A stretch of DNA of 64,000 nucleotides from Candidatus Methylomirabilota bacterium (GCA_003104975.1 PQAM01000004.1:168015-232014), one strand, 5' to 3'. Numbered from the stretch's first letter, positions 18,293 through 26,355 are shown. Notes: generated by a model from the letters alone, not told the origin. Numbers and translations: made by a program.

Positions 18293-18958
18293 ATGAAAAT
18301 CGACACTGTCATCAAGGTGGGCGGCAGTCTCGGCCGGTGGCGAGGGATCGGAAAGCTGCTCGATTCCATTGAGCAGTGGAGAGGCTCCGCTAACGTATTG
18401 GTCGTTCCGGGCGGCGGCGTCTTTGCCGATCTGGTGCGGACCGAGTATCGCCGATCACGGCTTACCGAACGCACCGCGCATCGGATGGCCATCCTGGCGA
18501 TGGATCAGTACGGTCTTCAACTGTGCGATCTCGCCTCTCTGGCCACGCCCGTCTCCAGTCTGCATCAGATCACGAGGGTTGTCCGAGACGGTCGCCTTCC
18601 GGTCTACCTCCCCTCCCGATCCCTCTTACGTTGGGATCCCTTTACGCCGTCGTGGGGTGTGACCTCGGATTCGATCGCCGCCTACATCGCCGGCCTCGTA
18701 AAGGCCGATACCCTACTGCTCTTGAAGTCTGTAGACGGACTCTTCGCGCAGGATCCGAAGGCGAACCTATCGGCGCCCCTGCTGCCGAGCATTACGCGTG
18801 TACAGCTCCAGCGTTACGGCGGTGTGGATCGTGAGTTTGGCGGATGGCTGAACGGGATCGCGTGCTGCTGGATCATCAACGGGACGCATCCCGCTCGTGT
18901 GAAAGAGTGGCTGGAATGCAGGAGAACAGTCGGGACCTGCGTGGTTATGCGGCAATAA
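18293..18958 (+). CDS. mfnE: Amino-acid-kinase family protein, MfnE-like
   Basis: 221 residues. The amino acid kinase fold is shown by VIKVGGSLGRW at the start, VVPGGGVFADLVR (about 38) and TSDSIAAYIAGLVKADTLLLLKSVDGLF (about 123-150). In methanogens the MfnE kinase phosphorylates 5-(aminomethyl)furan-3-methanol phosphate to the diphosphate used by MfnF. Gene position between MfnF- and MfnB-like genes supports that role over a generic aspartate or uridylate kinase. The TAA stop is immediately followed by a heptamer array. Confidence 0.82.
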   Translation: MKIDTVIKVGGSLGRWRGIGKLLDSIEQWRGSANVLVVPGGGVFADLVRTEYRRSRLTERTAHRMAILAMDQYGLQLCDLASLATPVSSLHQITRVVRDGRLPVYLPSRSLLRWDPFTPSWGVTSDSIAAYIAGLVKADTLLLLKSVDGLFAQDPKANLSAPLLPSITRVQLQRYGGVDREFGGWLNGIACCWIINGTHPARVKEWLECRRTVGTCVVMRQ

Positions 18959-19018
18959 GCTGTCAGCCGTCAGCTTACAGCTCTTAGCTGACCGCTAATG
19001 GCTGATAGCTGAGCACCG
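18959..19018. repeat. Degenerate heptamer array, palindromic
   Basis: Reads GCTGTCA/GCCGTCA/GCTTACA/GCTCTTA/GCTGACC/GCTAATG/GCTGATA/GCTGAGC with a strict 7-nt phase. The left and right halves are imperfect reverse complements, so RNA from either strand would form a hairpin. It starts right after the mfnE stop and supplies the last codons and stop of mfnB. Confidence 0.8.
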
Positions 19019-19706
19019 AACGCAGGAGCTTCACCTGTTCGGCAGACAACGCCCCACGCCGCTCCCCCCCTGCACATGCTGCACCTCGCACACCGACAAT
19101 ATCGGCGCCGAGCGCCAGCGCCCTGGGAAGATCCGCCAACTGTAGGGAGCCCGCCAGACCGCAGAAGAGACCTCGATCGTGGCATGCCTGAACGAACCGG
19201 GCGATGGCGTCTTCTGAAAGACACTGAAAGAGCGAACGCCCGTCTTTGATGGCGGTATCGATGAGGCATCCCTCAACAAAGGGGACAGCAGCATCAGGCA
19301 GCTCAAACGGATCAAGCGAGCCCACGCGGGCGGCATCGGCGTACGCACAGGCCACCAGACCCACGGTACTGTTCATCATCCGCAACGCGCCGCTGACGGC
19401 ACCAAGCAGGCAGGCGGCCTCCGCCCCTGTCCGAGCGCCCAACAGTCCCACCTTGACGTATCGGACCCCGCAGGTAGCCGCCCCCAGACCGGCGAGGGCG
19501 ACAGTTCCCGGCAGATTCGGAACATCGCCGATCGCTGCGCTGACAGGGGTTGCGCCCCGGACCGCTCGAACGATTGCCGTGATCGTCTCCGGCCGCGCCG
19601 CCCCCAGCGATCCCTCGGCCGGGTTCTTGACATCAATGATATCCGCCCCACCGGCCAAGGCGGCTGCCGCCTCGTGCTCGTCCCGTACGCTGATCATCAG
19701 CTTCAT
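18984..19706 (-). CDS. mfnB: (5-formylfuran-3-yl)methyl phosphate synthase family (MfnB, DUF556)
   Basis: 240 residues. MISVRDEHEAAAAL-GGADIIDVKNPAEGSLGA is the family signature, with the Schiff-base lysine expected in VKNP. VRYVKVGLLG and the C-terminal GLAGSLQLADLP...ADIVGVRG complete the barrel. The enzyme condenses two glyceraldehyde-3-phosphates to the furan of methanofuran. The start at 19706 has GGAG at proper distance; an ATG 27 nt earlier is weaker. It converges with mfnE. Its last residues (SYQPLAVS) and stop codon are encoded by the heptamer array, so the natural C-terminus has been replaced or extended. Confidence 0.88.
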   Translation of the reverse strand: MKLMISVRDEHEAAAALAGGADIIDVKNPAEGSLGAARPETITAIVRAVRGATPVSAAIGDVPNLPGTVALAGLGAATCGVRYVKVGLLGARTGAEAACLLGAVSGALRMMNSTVGLVACAYADAARVGSLDPFELPDAAVPFVEGCLIDTAIKDGRSLFQCLSEDAIARFVQACHDRGLFCGLAGSLQLADLPRALALGADIVGVRGAACAGGERRGALSAEQVKLLRSVLSYQPLAVS

Positions 19707-19746
19707 CGCGCTCTCCACAAACTGTGCCTTCATGCGTAACCGTTGG

Positions 19747-19776
19747 TTTGTATCGGAAAGCGCCGGGAGGTGTCAA
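19747..19776 (-). promoter_or_regulatory. Probable sigma70 promoter for mfnB
   Basis: TTGACA, 18-nt spacer, TACAAA on the minus strand, about 40 nt before the mfnB start. The rest of the 19707-20041 divergent intergenic region shows no recognised element. Confidence 0.5.
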
Positions 19777-20041
19777 GGAAGAAATGCGTGAGCGGTCGCA
19801 AGAGGGCTTCGACAGGTTCCGGAAGGAACTCCCAAGAAGCTTCCCAGCCGTGACGAAAGGAGACGACAGATCGTAGACAGTATCCTGAGGTTCATTCACT
19901 TGAGCGGAATACCTCATGATGTTAAGCTGGGTTCGCATTCGGCGTGACTCGATGATGTGGGAAACCAAGCGCCGGATCGAGATTGTGATCTTGAGGAATT
20001 CACATCGGCGCCCGGTAATCCGCCGACGGGAGATATACCCA

Positions 20042-21232
20042 ATGCAGCGACGGATTTCGATCGATCAACTCAGAGTCGGGATGTACGTGACCGGTCTCGA
20101 TAAATCCTGGTTCAACACCCCTTTCTGGCGCCACCACATGCAGATCAGCAATGATGATCAGATCCGGGCGTTACGGAAGGCTGGGATCCGCTATGTGGAA
20201 ATCGATACAGAAAAAGGGCCAGATCTCCCCTGTCCAGTCGACGCCATTGATCCGATGGATATCGCCCAGAGGCCATCCGGAGACGTTACTCCATCCAGCT
20301 TTGAAGAGGAGTTGCCGTACGCCAAACAGGTCTATGCGGAAGCCAAGCGGACGATTCAACAGGCCATGCAGGACGCCCGAATGGGTCGGATGGTTGATCT
20401 GACGGCCACCAGCAATGTGGTGAACAAGATGGTGGACAGCCTACTGCGCAATCCCCATGCACTCAGCAGCCTCTCCCGCCTCAAGAGCTTTGATGAATAT
20501 ACCTTCTTCCACTCCGTCAATGTGGCTGTCCTCGGGTTGACGATGGGCCGATCTGTCGGGATGTCTCGCGACACCCTGTTTCAGTTGGGATTGGGGATGT
20601 TGCTGCACGATCTCGGGAAGATGCTCGTTCCCATCGACATCCTGAATAAACCGGCCCGCCTGGAGCCTCATGAGTTCGAGATTATCAAGCAACATGTCTT
20701 GCGAGGGGTAGAGCTGTTGTCCCAGTCGAGTGGTTTTTCCGAGCAGGCCGTTCACCCGGCCCTGGAGCATCACGAGCGACTGGACGGAAGCGGATACCCC
20801 TTTGGCCGGAAGAGGGCCCAGGTGAGCCGGTTCGGCCTGATCAGCAGCGTCGCGGACATCTATGATGCCATGACCAGCGATCGCGTCTACCACAAGGGTA
20901 TGCCGGCTGTCCAGGCGCTGCGTCACCTCCACGGCCTGGGACTCGAACGGCGTCTTGAGCTCTCGCTCGTGCAGACCCTTGCCCATAGCCTCAGTATCTA
21001 CCCGGTGGGGACCTGCGTGCGACTTTCCTCCGGCGAGATCGGCGTCGTCAGCCGACCGAACCCGCAACAGCCGTCGCAGCCGGGACTATTACTGGTCGCC
21101 GATACGACCGGCGCCCGCTACGGGCGCCCGCACCCGCTTGATCTGGCAGGGGACCGCCGGTCGATCGCGGCAACCCTCGATCCCTCCACGATCGGAATCA
21201 ATCCGAATGACGTAATCGACGCAGCGGTATAA
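20042..21232 (+). CDS. HD-GYP domain protein with N-terminal DUF3391
   Basis: 396 residues from an ATG after a GGGAG site; a longer frame upstream adds a non-conserved N-terminus. Residues 1-120 resemble DUF3391 (RISIDQLRVGMYVTGLDKSW ... LRKAGIRYVEID). The HD-GYP domain covers about 150-330: HSVNVA, HDLGKM, and HHERLDGSGYP, in which the GYP signature is intact, then ADIYDAMTSDRVYHKGM. HD-GYP domains hydrolyse cyclic di-GMP with a di-iron or similar metal centre. No sensor or receiver domain is visible, so the activity may respond through DUF3391. Probably cytoplasmic. Confidence 0.9.
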   Translation: MQRRISIDQLRVGMYVTGLDKSWFNTPFWRHHMQISNDDQIRALRKAGIRYVEIDTEKGPDLPCPVDAIDPMDIAQRPSGDVTPSSFEEELPYAKQVYAEAKRTIQQAMQDARMGRMVDLTATSNVVNKMVDSLLRNPHALSSLSRLKSFDEYTFFHSVNVAVLGLTMGRSVGMSRDTLFQLGLGMLLHDLGKMLVPIDILNKPARLEPHEFEIIKQHVLRGVELLSQSSGFSEQAVHPALEHHERLDGSGYPFGRKRAQVSRFGLISSVADIYDAMTSDRVYHKGMPAVQALRHLHGLGLERRLELSLVQTLAHSLSIYPVGTCVRLSSGEIGVVSRPNPQQPSQPGLLLVADTTGARYGRPHPLDLAGDRRSIAATLDPSTIGINPNDVIDAAV

Positions 21233-21249
21233 AACGTGACAGCTCGAGG

Positions 21250-21378
21250 TATCAGCGACACGGGAGACTCCTTGTGATCGTCTTTGAAAAGAGACCCGGG
21301 GGTATCATCCTGGTCATCACCGGATGGGATATGGGTATCGCCGAGCGGCGGTACTACCAACAACATCGGAGAGGGTAA
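21250..21378 (+). pseudogene. C-terminal remnant of a BrnT/DUF4258-like toxin
   Basis: An open frame of about 42 codons without a usable full-length start reads RLLVIVFE-RPGG-ILVITGWDM--AERRYYQQHRRG. This resembles the C-terminal strands and Arg-rich helix of small RelE-like toxins. The N-terminal half is absent; the upstream sequence is the end of the HD-GYP gene. The stop at 21376 is 5 nt before the ATG of the antitoxin-like gene, as in toxin-antitoxin operons with the toxin first. The family assignment is from pattern memory. Confidence 0.5.
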
Positions 21379-21382
21379 AGAG

Positions 21383-21679
21383 ATGGGAAAGGCTGTCGGA
21401 ACGGTGAAAGAAACCCCCGCAGATACTATGACCGTCGAGGCGTCCTCAGCGAACTCGAGGAAGCGCCGATTGAATTCGCCCTGGACGAGGAGTTGCGCCG
21501 GTAGATCCTACAAGGTCGCAAGGGGGCGCCGACTCCGGAATATCTCGATCAAGCTTGATCCGGCGCAGATCCAGGCGCTGAAAAAGATTGCGACGATCCA
21601 ATCGATTCCCTACCAGACCTTAATCCGCCAGTGGCTCGCAGAGGGCATCCGCCAGGCCCTGCACCTCACGGCGAAATAA
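21383..21679 (+). pseudogene. CopG/BrnA-type antitoxin with two compensating frameshifts
   Basis: The 98-codon frame begins MGKAVGTVKETPA and ends with a good antitoxin tail: RLRNISIKLDPAQIQALKKI, then SIPYQTLIRQWLAEGI. The middle (about residues 14-48) is not protein-like. In another frame, 21424-21501 reads YYDRRGVLSELEEAPIEFA followed by LDEELRR, the usual antitoxin middle part, and then meets TAG at 21502. So the frame shifts near 21420, shifts back near the G-run at 21530, and one codon is a nonsense change. The locus therefore looks decayed or error-containing, though a scrambled 98-residue protein could still be made. Confidence 0.6.
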
Positions 21680-21695
21680 GACGGGTTCGGGATGC

Positions 21696-22025
21696 TTAGC
21701 GGATCTCTACCACCTTTTGTCCGCCCTGCAAGGCACTGAGGATTTCGGGTAGGACTCGGGCAAAGGCATCGAGCAGTGGACCCTTCCGACAGTTGCCCAG
21801 ACGCACCCAGACTACTGATGGCCCGCCGGCGCCCAGATTAACCAAGTGCAGGAAATCCTCGTCTTTGCTGACGATCACATAATCTTCTGCATCTGCATAC
21901 CGCCATATTTCCAGGTCGCTGGCCTCATCGAGTCCCAACTCCATTACATGTCGGGATTCGAGCCCCTGTGTCTGCAAAAAGCGACTTAACGCAATGGGGA
22001 GTTGGTTATCGATGAGGAACTTCAT
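21696..22025 (-). CDS. DUF5615 PIN-like toxin
   Basis: 109 residues. KFLIDNQLPIALSRFL at the start and DYVIVSKDEDFLHL near residue 50 are the two acidic motifs of DUF5615, a compact PIN-like nuclease family. It is paired with an upstream DUF433 gene and overlaps it by 4 nt (ATGA). Such pairs are considered toxin-antitoxin modules in which the PIN-like protein cleaves RNA and DUF433 neutralises it and represses the operon. All expected acidic residues appear present, so it is likely intact. Confidence 0.85.
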   Translation of the reverse strand: MKFLIDNQLPIALSRFLQTQGLESRHVMELGLDEASDLEIWRYADAEDYVIVSKDEDFLHLVNLGAGGPSVVWVRLGNCRKGPLLDAFARVLPEILSALQGGQKVVEIR

Positions 22026-22261
22026 GCAACATGAAGAATAAGGTGGTCGGTCTGGTGCGCGGCGTACTGCAACGCGGCAAGGACATCCTCCCGTTCAAGA
22101 AACGAGTAATCTTCCAGGATCTCCTCAATAGTGGCTCCTGCTCCCAAGAGTTCCAATACGTCGCTCACGCGCAGGCGCTTCCCTCGAATACACGGTCGTC
22201 CCCCACATTTCCCAGGTTCAATAGTGATGCGTGATAACAGCTCAGGATCGACGTGTGTCAT
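22022..22261 (-). CDS. DUF433 antitoxin
   Basis: 79 residues from ATG preceded by CGGAGG; a TTG three codons earlier is less likely. RITIEPGKCGGRPCIRGKRLRVSDVLELLGAGATIEEILEDY is a textbook DUF433 domain: a short beta strand followed by a helix-turn-helix. It should bind the DUF5615 protein encoded immediately downstream and autoregulate the operon. A strong promoter lies 140 nt upstream. Confidence 0.88.
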   Translation of the reverse strand: MTHVDPELLSRITIEPGKCGGRPCIRGKRLRVSDVLELLGAGATIEEILEDYSFLEREDVLAALQYAAHQTDHLILHVA

Positions 22262-22400
22262 GGCACACAACCTCCGAACGTAACCTCGTATGAGGCTCTA
22301 AGCAAAGGGGATCCATACTCAACATGGTCTAAATAGCTCTCGTTGCCAACCGAGAGGTGAAATCCGTCTCTCAAAATATCAGCAACTTCAACCTCAGCGA

Positions 22401-22428
22401 ATTGTAATCCCGTCATGGTGGGTGTCAA
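22401..22428 (-). promoter_or_regulatory. Sigma70 promoter for the DUF433-DUF5615 operon
   Basis: TTGACA, 16-nt spacer, TACAAT (five of six) on the minus strand. The leader would be about 134 nt. Nothing else is recognised in 22262-22553. Confidence 0.6.
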
Positions 22429-22553
22429 GAAGAAAGGGTACGGAGAAGGCGTGAGGGGAAACCGGAGCGGCTTGCCGCCTACCCCATTTTTGCTTGCCGA
22501 CCTCACCTGCCTCCGTTATAGTGACAGCGATCAATAAGGCAGCGACCAGCCGC

Positions 22554-22606
22554 GTAGGGGCGCTGTTTGCTGCGCCCTCTTTGGGCCGGGCAAGCCCTGC
22601 CCCTAC
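22554..22606. repeat. GTAGGGGC palindromic repeat, copy 2
   Basis: 53 bp with the same ends as the copy at 18190 and similar internal hairpins (GCTGTTTGCTGCGCC, GGGCAAGCCC). Confidence 0.8.
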
Positions 22607-22615
22607 ATCAATCAC

Positions 22616-22746
22616 TAGTACTTAATTAGGAAAGTTAGCGTATGAAATCCGTCATACCCGCGAAAGCGGGTATCCAGTAAAATCAATGGATTCCCGCTTA
22701 AGGACTGCGGGAATGACGTTACGGGTATTTTTGCAACCAAGTACTA
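22616..22746. mobile_element. MITE-like element, 131 bp, copy 1
   Basis: Terminal inverted repeats TAGTACTT...AAGTACTA enclose two hairpins (ACCCGCGAAAGCGGGT and a GTCAT/ATGAC-bounded core). The same 131-bp structure occurs inverted at 32753-32883, with about four of five bases shared by eye. No coding capacity. Confidence 0.7.
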
Positions 22747-22774
22747 ACCACTACTCACTCATCACTGTCGTTAT

Positions 22775-24220
22775 ATGGCATACGACGATCTGCGGGCTTA
22801 TATAGCGGCGCTGGAGCAGCGGGGGCTGCTGAAGCGGATCAAGACCGAGGTCGATCCGATTCTCGAGGTCACCGAGATCACCGATCGGGTCAGCAAGCGG
22901 CTCGGCCCTGCCCTGCTGTTCGAGCGGGTCAAGGGTTCCTCTATGCCGCTCCTGATCAACGCCTTTGGGTCAGAGGCGCACCTCTGCCTGGCGTTGCAGC
23001 GTGGGTCACTAGACGAGTTGGCAGAAGAACTTGGGGGGATCTTCGAGATCAAGAGCCCGGAGGGGTGGCTCGAAAAGCTCAAAATGCTGCCGAAGCTTAC
23101 GGAAATGGCGAGCTATCTCCCGAAGCGGGTAAAGGACGGCCCGTGCAAGGAGGTGCGCATCACGAAAGAGCCCTCGTTCGACCTGTTGCCGGTCATCAAG
23201 TGCTGGCCGCTGGATGGCGGCCGGTTCATCACGTTCCCCCTGGTCTTTACAAAAGATCCGGAGACCGGCACGCGCAACTGCGGCATGTATCGGATGCAGA
23301 TCTACGACGAACGGACCGCGGGCATGCACTGGCACATCCACCACGGCGGGGCCAGACACTACGAGAAAAACCGGCGATCGGGACGCCGCACCGAGGTCGC
23401 CGTGGCCATCGGACCCGATCCGGCAACGACCCTCTCGGCGGTCATTCCGGCGCCCGACGGGGTCGACGAGATGCTGATCGCCGGCTTCCTGCGGAAGCGG
23501 GCGGTCGAGATGACGCCGTGCGAGAGCGTCGACCTGGAGGTCCCGGCCAACGCCGAGATCGTGCTGGAGGGGTATGTCGAGCCGGATGAGCTGCGCCTGG
23601 AGGGGCCGTTCGGCGACCACACCGGCTTTTACTCCCTCCCCGACTATTACCCTGTCTTTCACCTGACGGCCGTCACTCACCGTCGCAACCCGATCTACCA
23701 GACCACCATCGTCGGCCGACCGCCCATGGAGGATTGCCACATGGGGACGGCTGTGGAACGGATGTCGCTCCCCCTCCTGCGAAAACAGTTGCCGGAGATC
23801 GTGGACTTTCACATGCCGTTCGCCGGGGTCTTCCACAACTTGGTCATCGTCAGCATCGACAAGACCTACCCGGGCCACGCGCGCAAGATCATGCACGCGA
23901 TCTGGGGCATGGGCCAGGCGATGTTCTCGAAGGTGATCGTGGTCGTGGATAAGGAGGTGAACGTCCGCGATCCGGCCGAGGTAGTCTGGAAGGTCCTGAA
24001 TCACATCGATCCGGAGCGCGACATCGAATTTGTCATGGGTCCGGTTGAAACGCTGGATCATGCCAGCCGGCTGCCAAAATACGGCTCCAAGATGGGGATC
24101 GACGGTACGCGGAAGTGGAAGGGGGAGGGGTTCGCGCGCGACTGGCCGGAGGAACAGGTGATGGATCGCGAGACCAAGACCCTCGTGGACCGGCGCTGGC
24201 AAGAGTACGGTTTGGATTAA
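22775..24220 (+). CDS. ubiD: UbiD family decarboxylase
   Basis: 481 residues, full length. It starts AYDDLRAYIAALEQRGLLKRI and contains the conserved prenyl-FMN and metal-binding region (MHWHIHHGGARHY, VAVAIG-DPA), the EGPFGDHTGFYS motif with catalytic acidic residues (near 273-284) and YQTTIVGRPP-ED. UbiD enzymes use prenylated FMN made by a UbiX partner to decarboxylate aromatic or unsaturated acids, in ubiquinone or menaquinone (futalosine) synthesis or in aromatic degradation. No UbiX or quinone gene is in the window, so substrate is open; quinone synthesis is the commonest role. Confidence 0.92.
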   Translation: MAYDDLRAYIAALEQRGLLKRIKTEVDPILEVTEITDRVSKRLGPALLFERVKGSSMPLLINAFGSEAHLCLALQRGSLDELAEELGGIFEIKSPEGWLEKLKMLPKLTEMASYLPKRVKDGPCKEVRITKEPSFDLLPVIKCWPLDGGRFITFPLVFTKDPETGTRNCGMYRMQIYDERTAGMHWHIHHGGARHYEKNRRSGRRTEVAVAIGPDPATTLSAVIPAPDGVDEMLIAGFLRKRAVEMTPCESVDLEVPANAEIVLEGYVEPDELRLEGPFGDHTGFYSLPDYYPVFHLTAVTHRRNPIYQTTIVGRPPMEDCHMGTAVERMSLPLLRKQLPEIVDFHMPFAGVFHNLVIVSIDKTYPGHARKIMHAIWGMGQAMFSKVIVVVDKEVNVRDPAEVVWKVLNHIDPERDIEFVMGPVETLDHASRLPKYGSKMGIDGTRKWKGEGFARDWPEEQVMDRETKTLVDRRWQEYGLD

Positions 24221-24242
24221 AGAGCAGCCATCAATCACAACT

Positions 24243-24295
24243 GTAGGGGCGTGGCATGCGACGCCCAAAGAGGGCGCAGTAAACTGCGCCCCTAC
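24243..24295. repeat. GTAGGGGC palindromic repeat, copy 3
   Basis: 53 bp between ubiD and the selenoprotein gene, ends GTAGGGGC...GCCCCTAC, internal arms GGCATGCGACGCCC and GGGCGCAGTAAACTGCGCC. It ends a few bases before the ribosome site of the next gene. Confidence 0.8.
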
Positions 24296-24312
24296 GTTTG
24301 GAGGAACCAGAT

Positions 24313-24813
24313 ATGAACAATCCCGTGCGAAAAATAATGTTCACAACACTTATGATCAGTATACTGCTGGTGGCCCAGGCCGTTCACGCGGCCCCTGTCC
24401 CGGACTTTACGATGCCGCTGCTGGACGGCAAGTCGGTCGCGCTGAAGGATTTTCGCGGCAAGCCGGTACTCATCAACTTCTTTCACTCGAAGTGACCCCA
24501 CTGTCAACGGGAGGCTCCCGTTCTGGCAAAGATCTACCAGCAGTATAAGGGCAAGGGGCTTGTGATGCTGGGCGTTAACGTATTCTGGGATAACGAGGCC
24601 GACGCACGGAGGTTTATCGAGACGTACAAGATCCCTTATTCTGTAGGACGCGATACCACCGGCGAGATCGGCAGGCGCTATCAGATCGAAGGAACGCCGA
24701 CCACCTTCCTGATCAATAAAGACGGCAGTCTCTTCGGACGATCGAAGGGGGCGATGACCGAGGAGGAGTTTCAAAAAGCTATCGATACTCTCCTCAATCA
24801 GAAGGGAAGGTAA
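24313..24813 (+). CDS. Exported thioredoxin/TlpA-like protein with in-frame TGA at the first active-site Cys (probable selenoprotein, U-P-H-C)
   Basis: The ATG at 24313 follows TTGGAGGA at ideal distance. 166 residues if TGA (24493-24495) is read as residue 61. Residues 1-27 are a signal peptide (ends AVHA-APVP). FRGKPVLINFFHSK then TGA then PHCQREAPVL aligns exactly with the thioredoxin active site CxxC, with TGA in place of the first Cys. Downstream the frame continues without disruption through VMLGVNVFWDN and the cis-proline loop EGTPTTFLINKDGS to TAA. This is the expected pattern for selenocysteine. It would act as a periplasmic thiol-selenol oxidoreductase. The alternative is a nonsense mutation; the otherwise intact frame and the hairpin just after TGA argue against that. 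Confidence 0.8.
24493..24526 (+). promoter_or_regulatory. Candidate bacterial SECIS element
   Basis: Directly after the TGA, AACGGGA (24506-24512) and TCCCGTT (24516-24522) form a perfect 7-bp stem with the 3-nt loop GGC. The loop begins 17 nt after TGA and starts with G, within the spacing and loop-guanine rule described for bacterial SECIS elements. A short lower helix (CCA with TGG, 24498-24500 and 24524-24526) is possible across an internal loop. Confidence 0.65.
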
Positions 24814-24933
24814 CAATCGATCGTACACCTCTTGACGCCAGGCTGTTTGCAGCAGCTAAGAACCCCGTTCGATGGAGCTGAACGTGGTCCATGCTCGGGT
24901 GAATGATCAACTGACTCGTGGAGGAAGAGTAAC

Positions 24934-25728
24934 GTGGCCATCGATCCGACTAAACCGAAGCGCGTCCTCGTGATTCACGGGGTCCAATCAGGAACGGACG
25001 CCGACCAGAACCAGCATCAACTCGTCAAAGAGCTGATCAAGAACCGTCTTAATAACGCGCCGCTCCGTTTCGAAACCGAGATGTACCGGTACGAAAACAT
25101 TAATGATGAGGCTCAACGGCAACTTCGGCAACTACTGAAGCTGTTTCTTACGAACATCATCGCAGAGAAGGTCGTGGACCTCACCGCGGATACTGTTTTG
25201 GATGTTCTGATTGCCCTGAAAGGCGACACAACGGCCCAGAAGATTCGTCAGGGCCTTGTGGATCGGCTCCTCGAAATCCATGAAGAAGGGAACCCGCTCT
25301 ATCTGGTCGCCCACAGTTTGGGAACGATCTATGCCTTTGATGCAGTGAATCAGTTGATTGGTACGCCAGGGCTCTTTGAGCGGGACAATAGAAAGTCGTG
25401 GCCGGCACTCGGCCTGATTACCCTTGGCTCCCCGATCGGTCTCCGGATGTTCAAGCGCGACCAAGTGAAACCACTTGGGCGAGGCAGCACCAAGTTTCTC
25501 CGCTGGATCAACTATTGGGATCGCACCGACCCTGTCGTGAGTGGTTCATTCTATGGAAAACCCTATGAAGGCTATGTCATCGCCGAGCGGTTCAAGACGG
25601 ACGGTGACGACTGCGGTTGGATTATTCATGACAAGGTCGTGGATGTCGGGAAGGCATGGTTGTCGGCCCATATCGGCTATTGGTTCCACCCAGGACTTGG
25701 GGATGATCTCGTAAGTCTTTTGGGTTGA
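24934..25728 (+). CDS. Alpha/beta-hydrolase-like protein
   Basis: 264 residues from GTG preceded by GTGGAGGAAG. The start KRVLVIHGVQSGT has the oxyanion HG motif, VAHSLGTIYAFDAV (near residue 128) provides the nucleophile elbow with Ser, RTDPV (near 194) may give the Asp, and the late HIGYWFHP the His. These fit a serine hydrolase fold, like lipases or thioesterases of unknown substrate. There is no signal peptide, so it is cytoplasmic. A lipoprotein gene follows at 32 nt, so the two may be an accessory pair. Confidence 0.7.
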   Translation: MAIDPTKPKRVLVIHGVQSGTDADQNQHQLVKELIKNRLNNAPLRFETEMYRYENINDEAQRQLRQLLKLFLTNIIAEKVVDLTADTVLDVLIALKGDTTAQKIRQGLVDRLLEIHEEGNPLYLVAHSLGTIYAFDAVNQLIGTPGLFERDNRKSWPALGLITLGSPIGLRMFKRDQVKPLGRGSTKFLRWINYWDRTDPVVSGSFYGKPYEGYVIAERFKTDGDDCGWIIHDKVVDVGKAWLSAHIGYWFHPGLGDDLVSLLG

Positions 25729-25760
25729 TTACGCCAATTTGGTTGCGGAGGATTCAGAGG

Positions 25761-26270
25761 ATGAGATCTGCTCTGCGCGGGTTGCTGCTGGTGGTTTTGA
25801 TCCTGTCAGGTTGCGCCTCTCGCTATGTGTATTCCGGAACTCTGGAGGCGCCGGATTCCGTGGGAAGCGCGACCCAGCACCTCATCTACTGGAACAAGAC
25901 GGCACGACCGCTCTGGTATGACACCCAGGAGGGAAGTGTCCGCATCTTGCCACAATGCAGTCTCAATACGTTGAGCTATGACGAGCAGCCGAATGGGATT
26001 ATCTTTCGCGCACGTGATCGGGACAAGCATGTGCTGGAAAATCTTCCGGACAAGCATATCTGTGGCCGAATCCTGAATGCCAACCGGATCGTGGATCTAC
26101 CAGAAGGAGAGATCAGCGTCACGGTCTTTTGCCAGGACGTCCCGCAGGACGATTTGGAATCCCCTCAACCCTACCTCAAGGCACGCGAGCAGCCCTATAC
26201 GTTTCCCGTATCGCGGCGGGAAGTGCAAGACTTCAAGGAAATTCCGAAGCGGCCGCCGTGTAATCGGTAG
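25761..26270 (+). CDS. Lipoprotein of unknown function
   Basis: 169 residues from an ATG preceded by GGAGG. The N-terminus is a lipoprotein signal peptide with lipobox LSGC at residues 15-18. The mature part has several Cys and Pro residues (LPQCSL, KHICGR, VFCQDVP, KRPPCNR) and no recognised domain. It should be anchored in the outer or inner membrane, facing the periplasm. Co-transcription with the preceding hydrolase is likely from spacing. Confidence 0.7.
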   Translation: MRSALRGLLLVVLILSGCASRYVYSGTLEAPDSVGSATQHLIYWNKTARPLWYDTQEGSVRILPQCSLNTLSYDEQPNGIIFRARDRDKHVLENLPDKHICGRILNANRIVDLPEGEISVTVFCQDVPQDDLESPQPYLKAREQPYTFPVSRREVQDFKEIPKRPPCNR

Positions 26271-26355
26271 CATCGTGTGTAAATCCGATGATTCAATCTG
26301 ACTGTCGGGCAGAATGCTCGTGGAACCCTACGGGATCTCCATCAAACGGAACGCC

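Noticed and set aside
22258..22506. Minus-strand frame of 82 codons upstream of the DUF433 gene
   Set aside because: Its start lies upstream of the predicted transcription start, no ribosome site is seen and the product resembles nothing; more likely leader DNA.
24313..24495. Two separate genes around the TGA in the thioredoxin-like gene
   Set aside because: The first half would be a truncated signal peptide plus one strand without the CxxC motif, and the second lacks any start near the active site; a single frame with a recoded TGA explains both.
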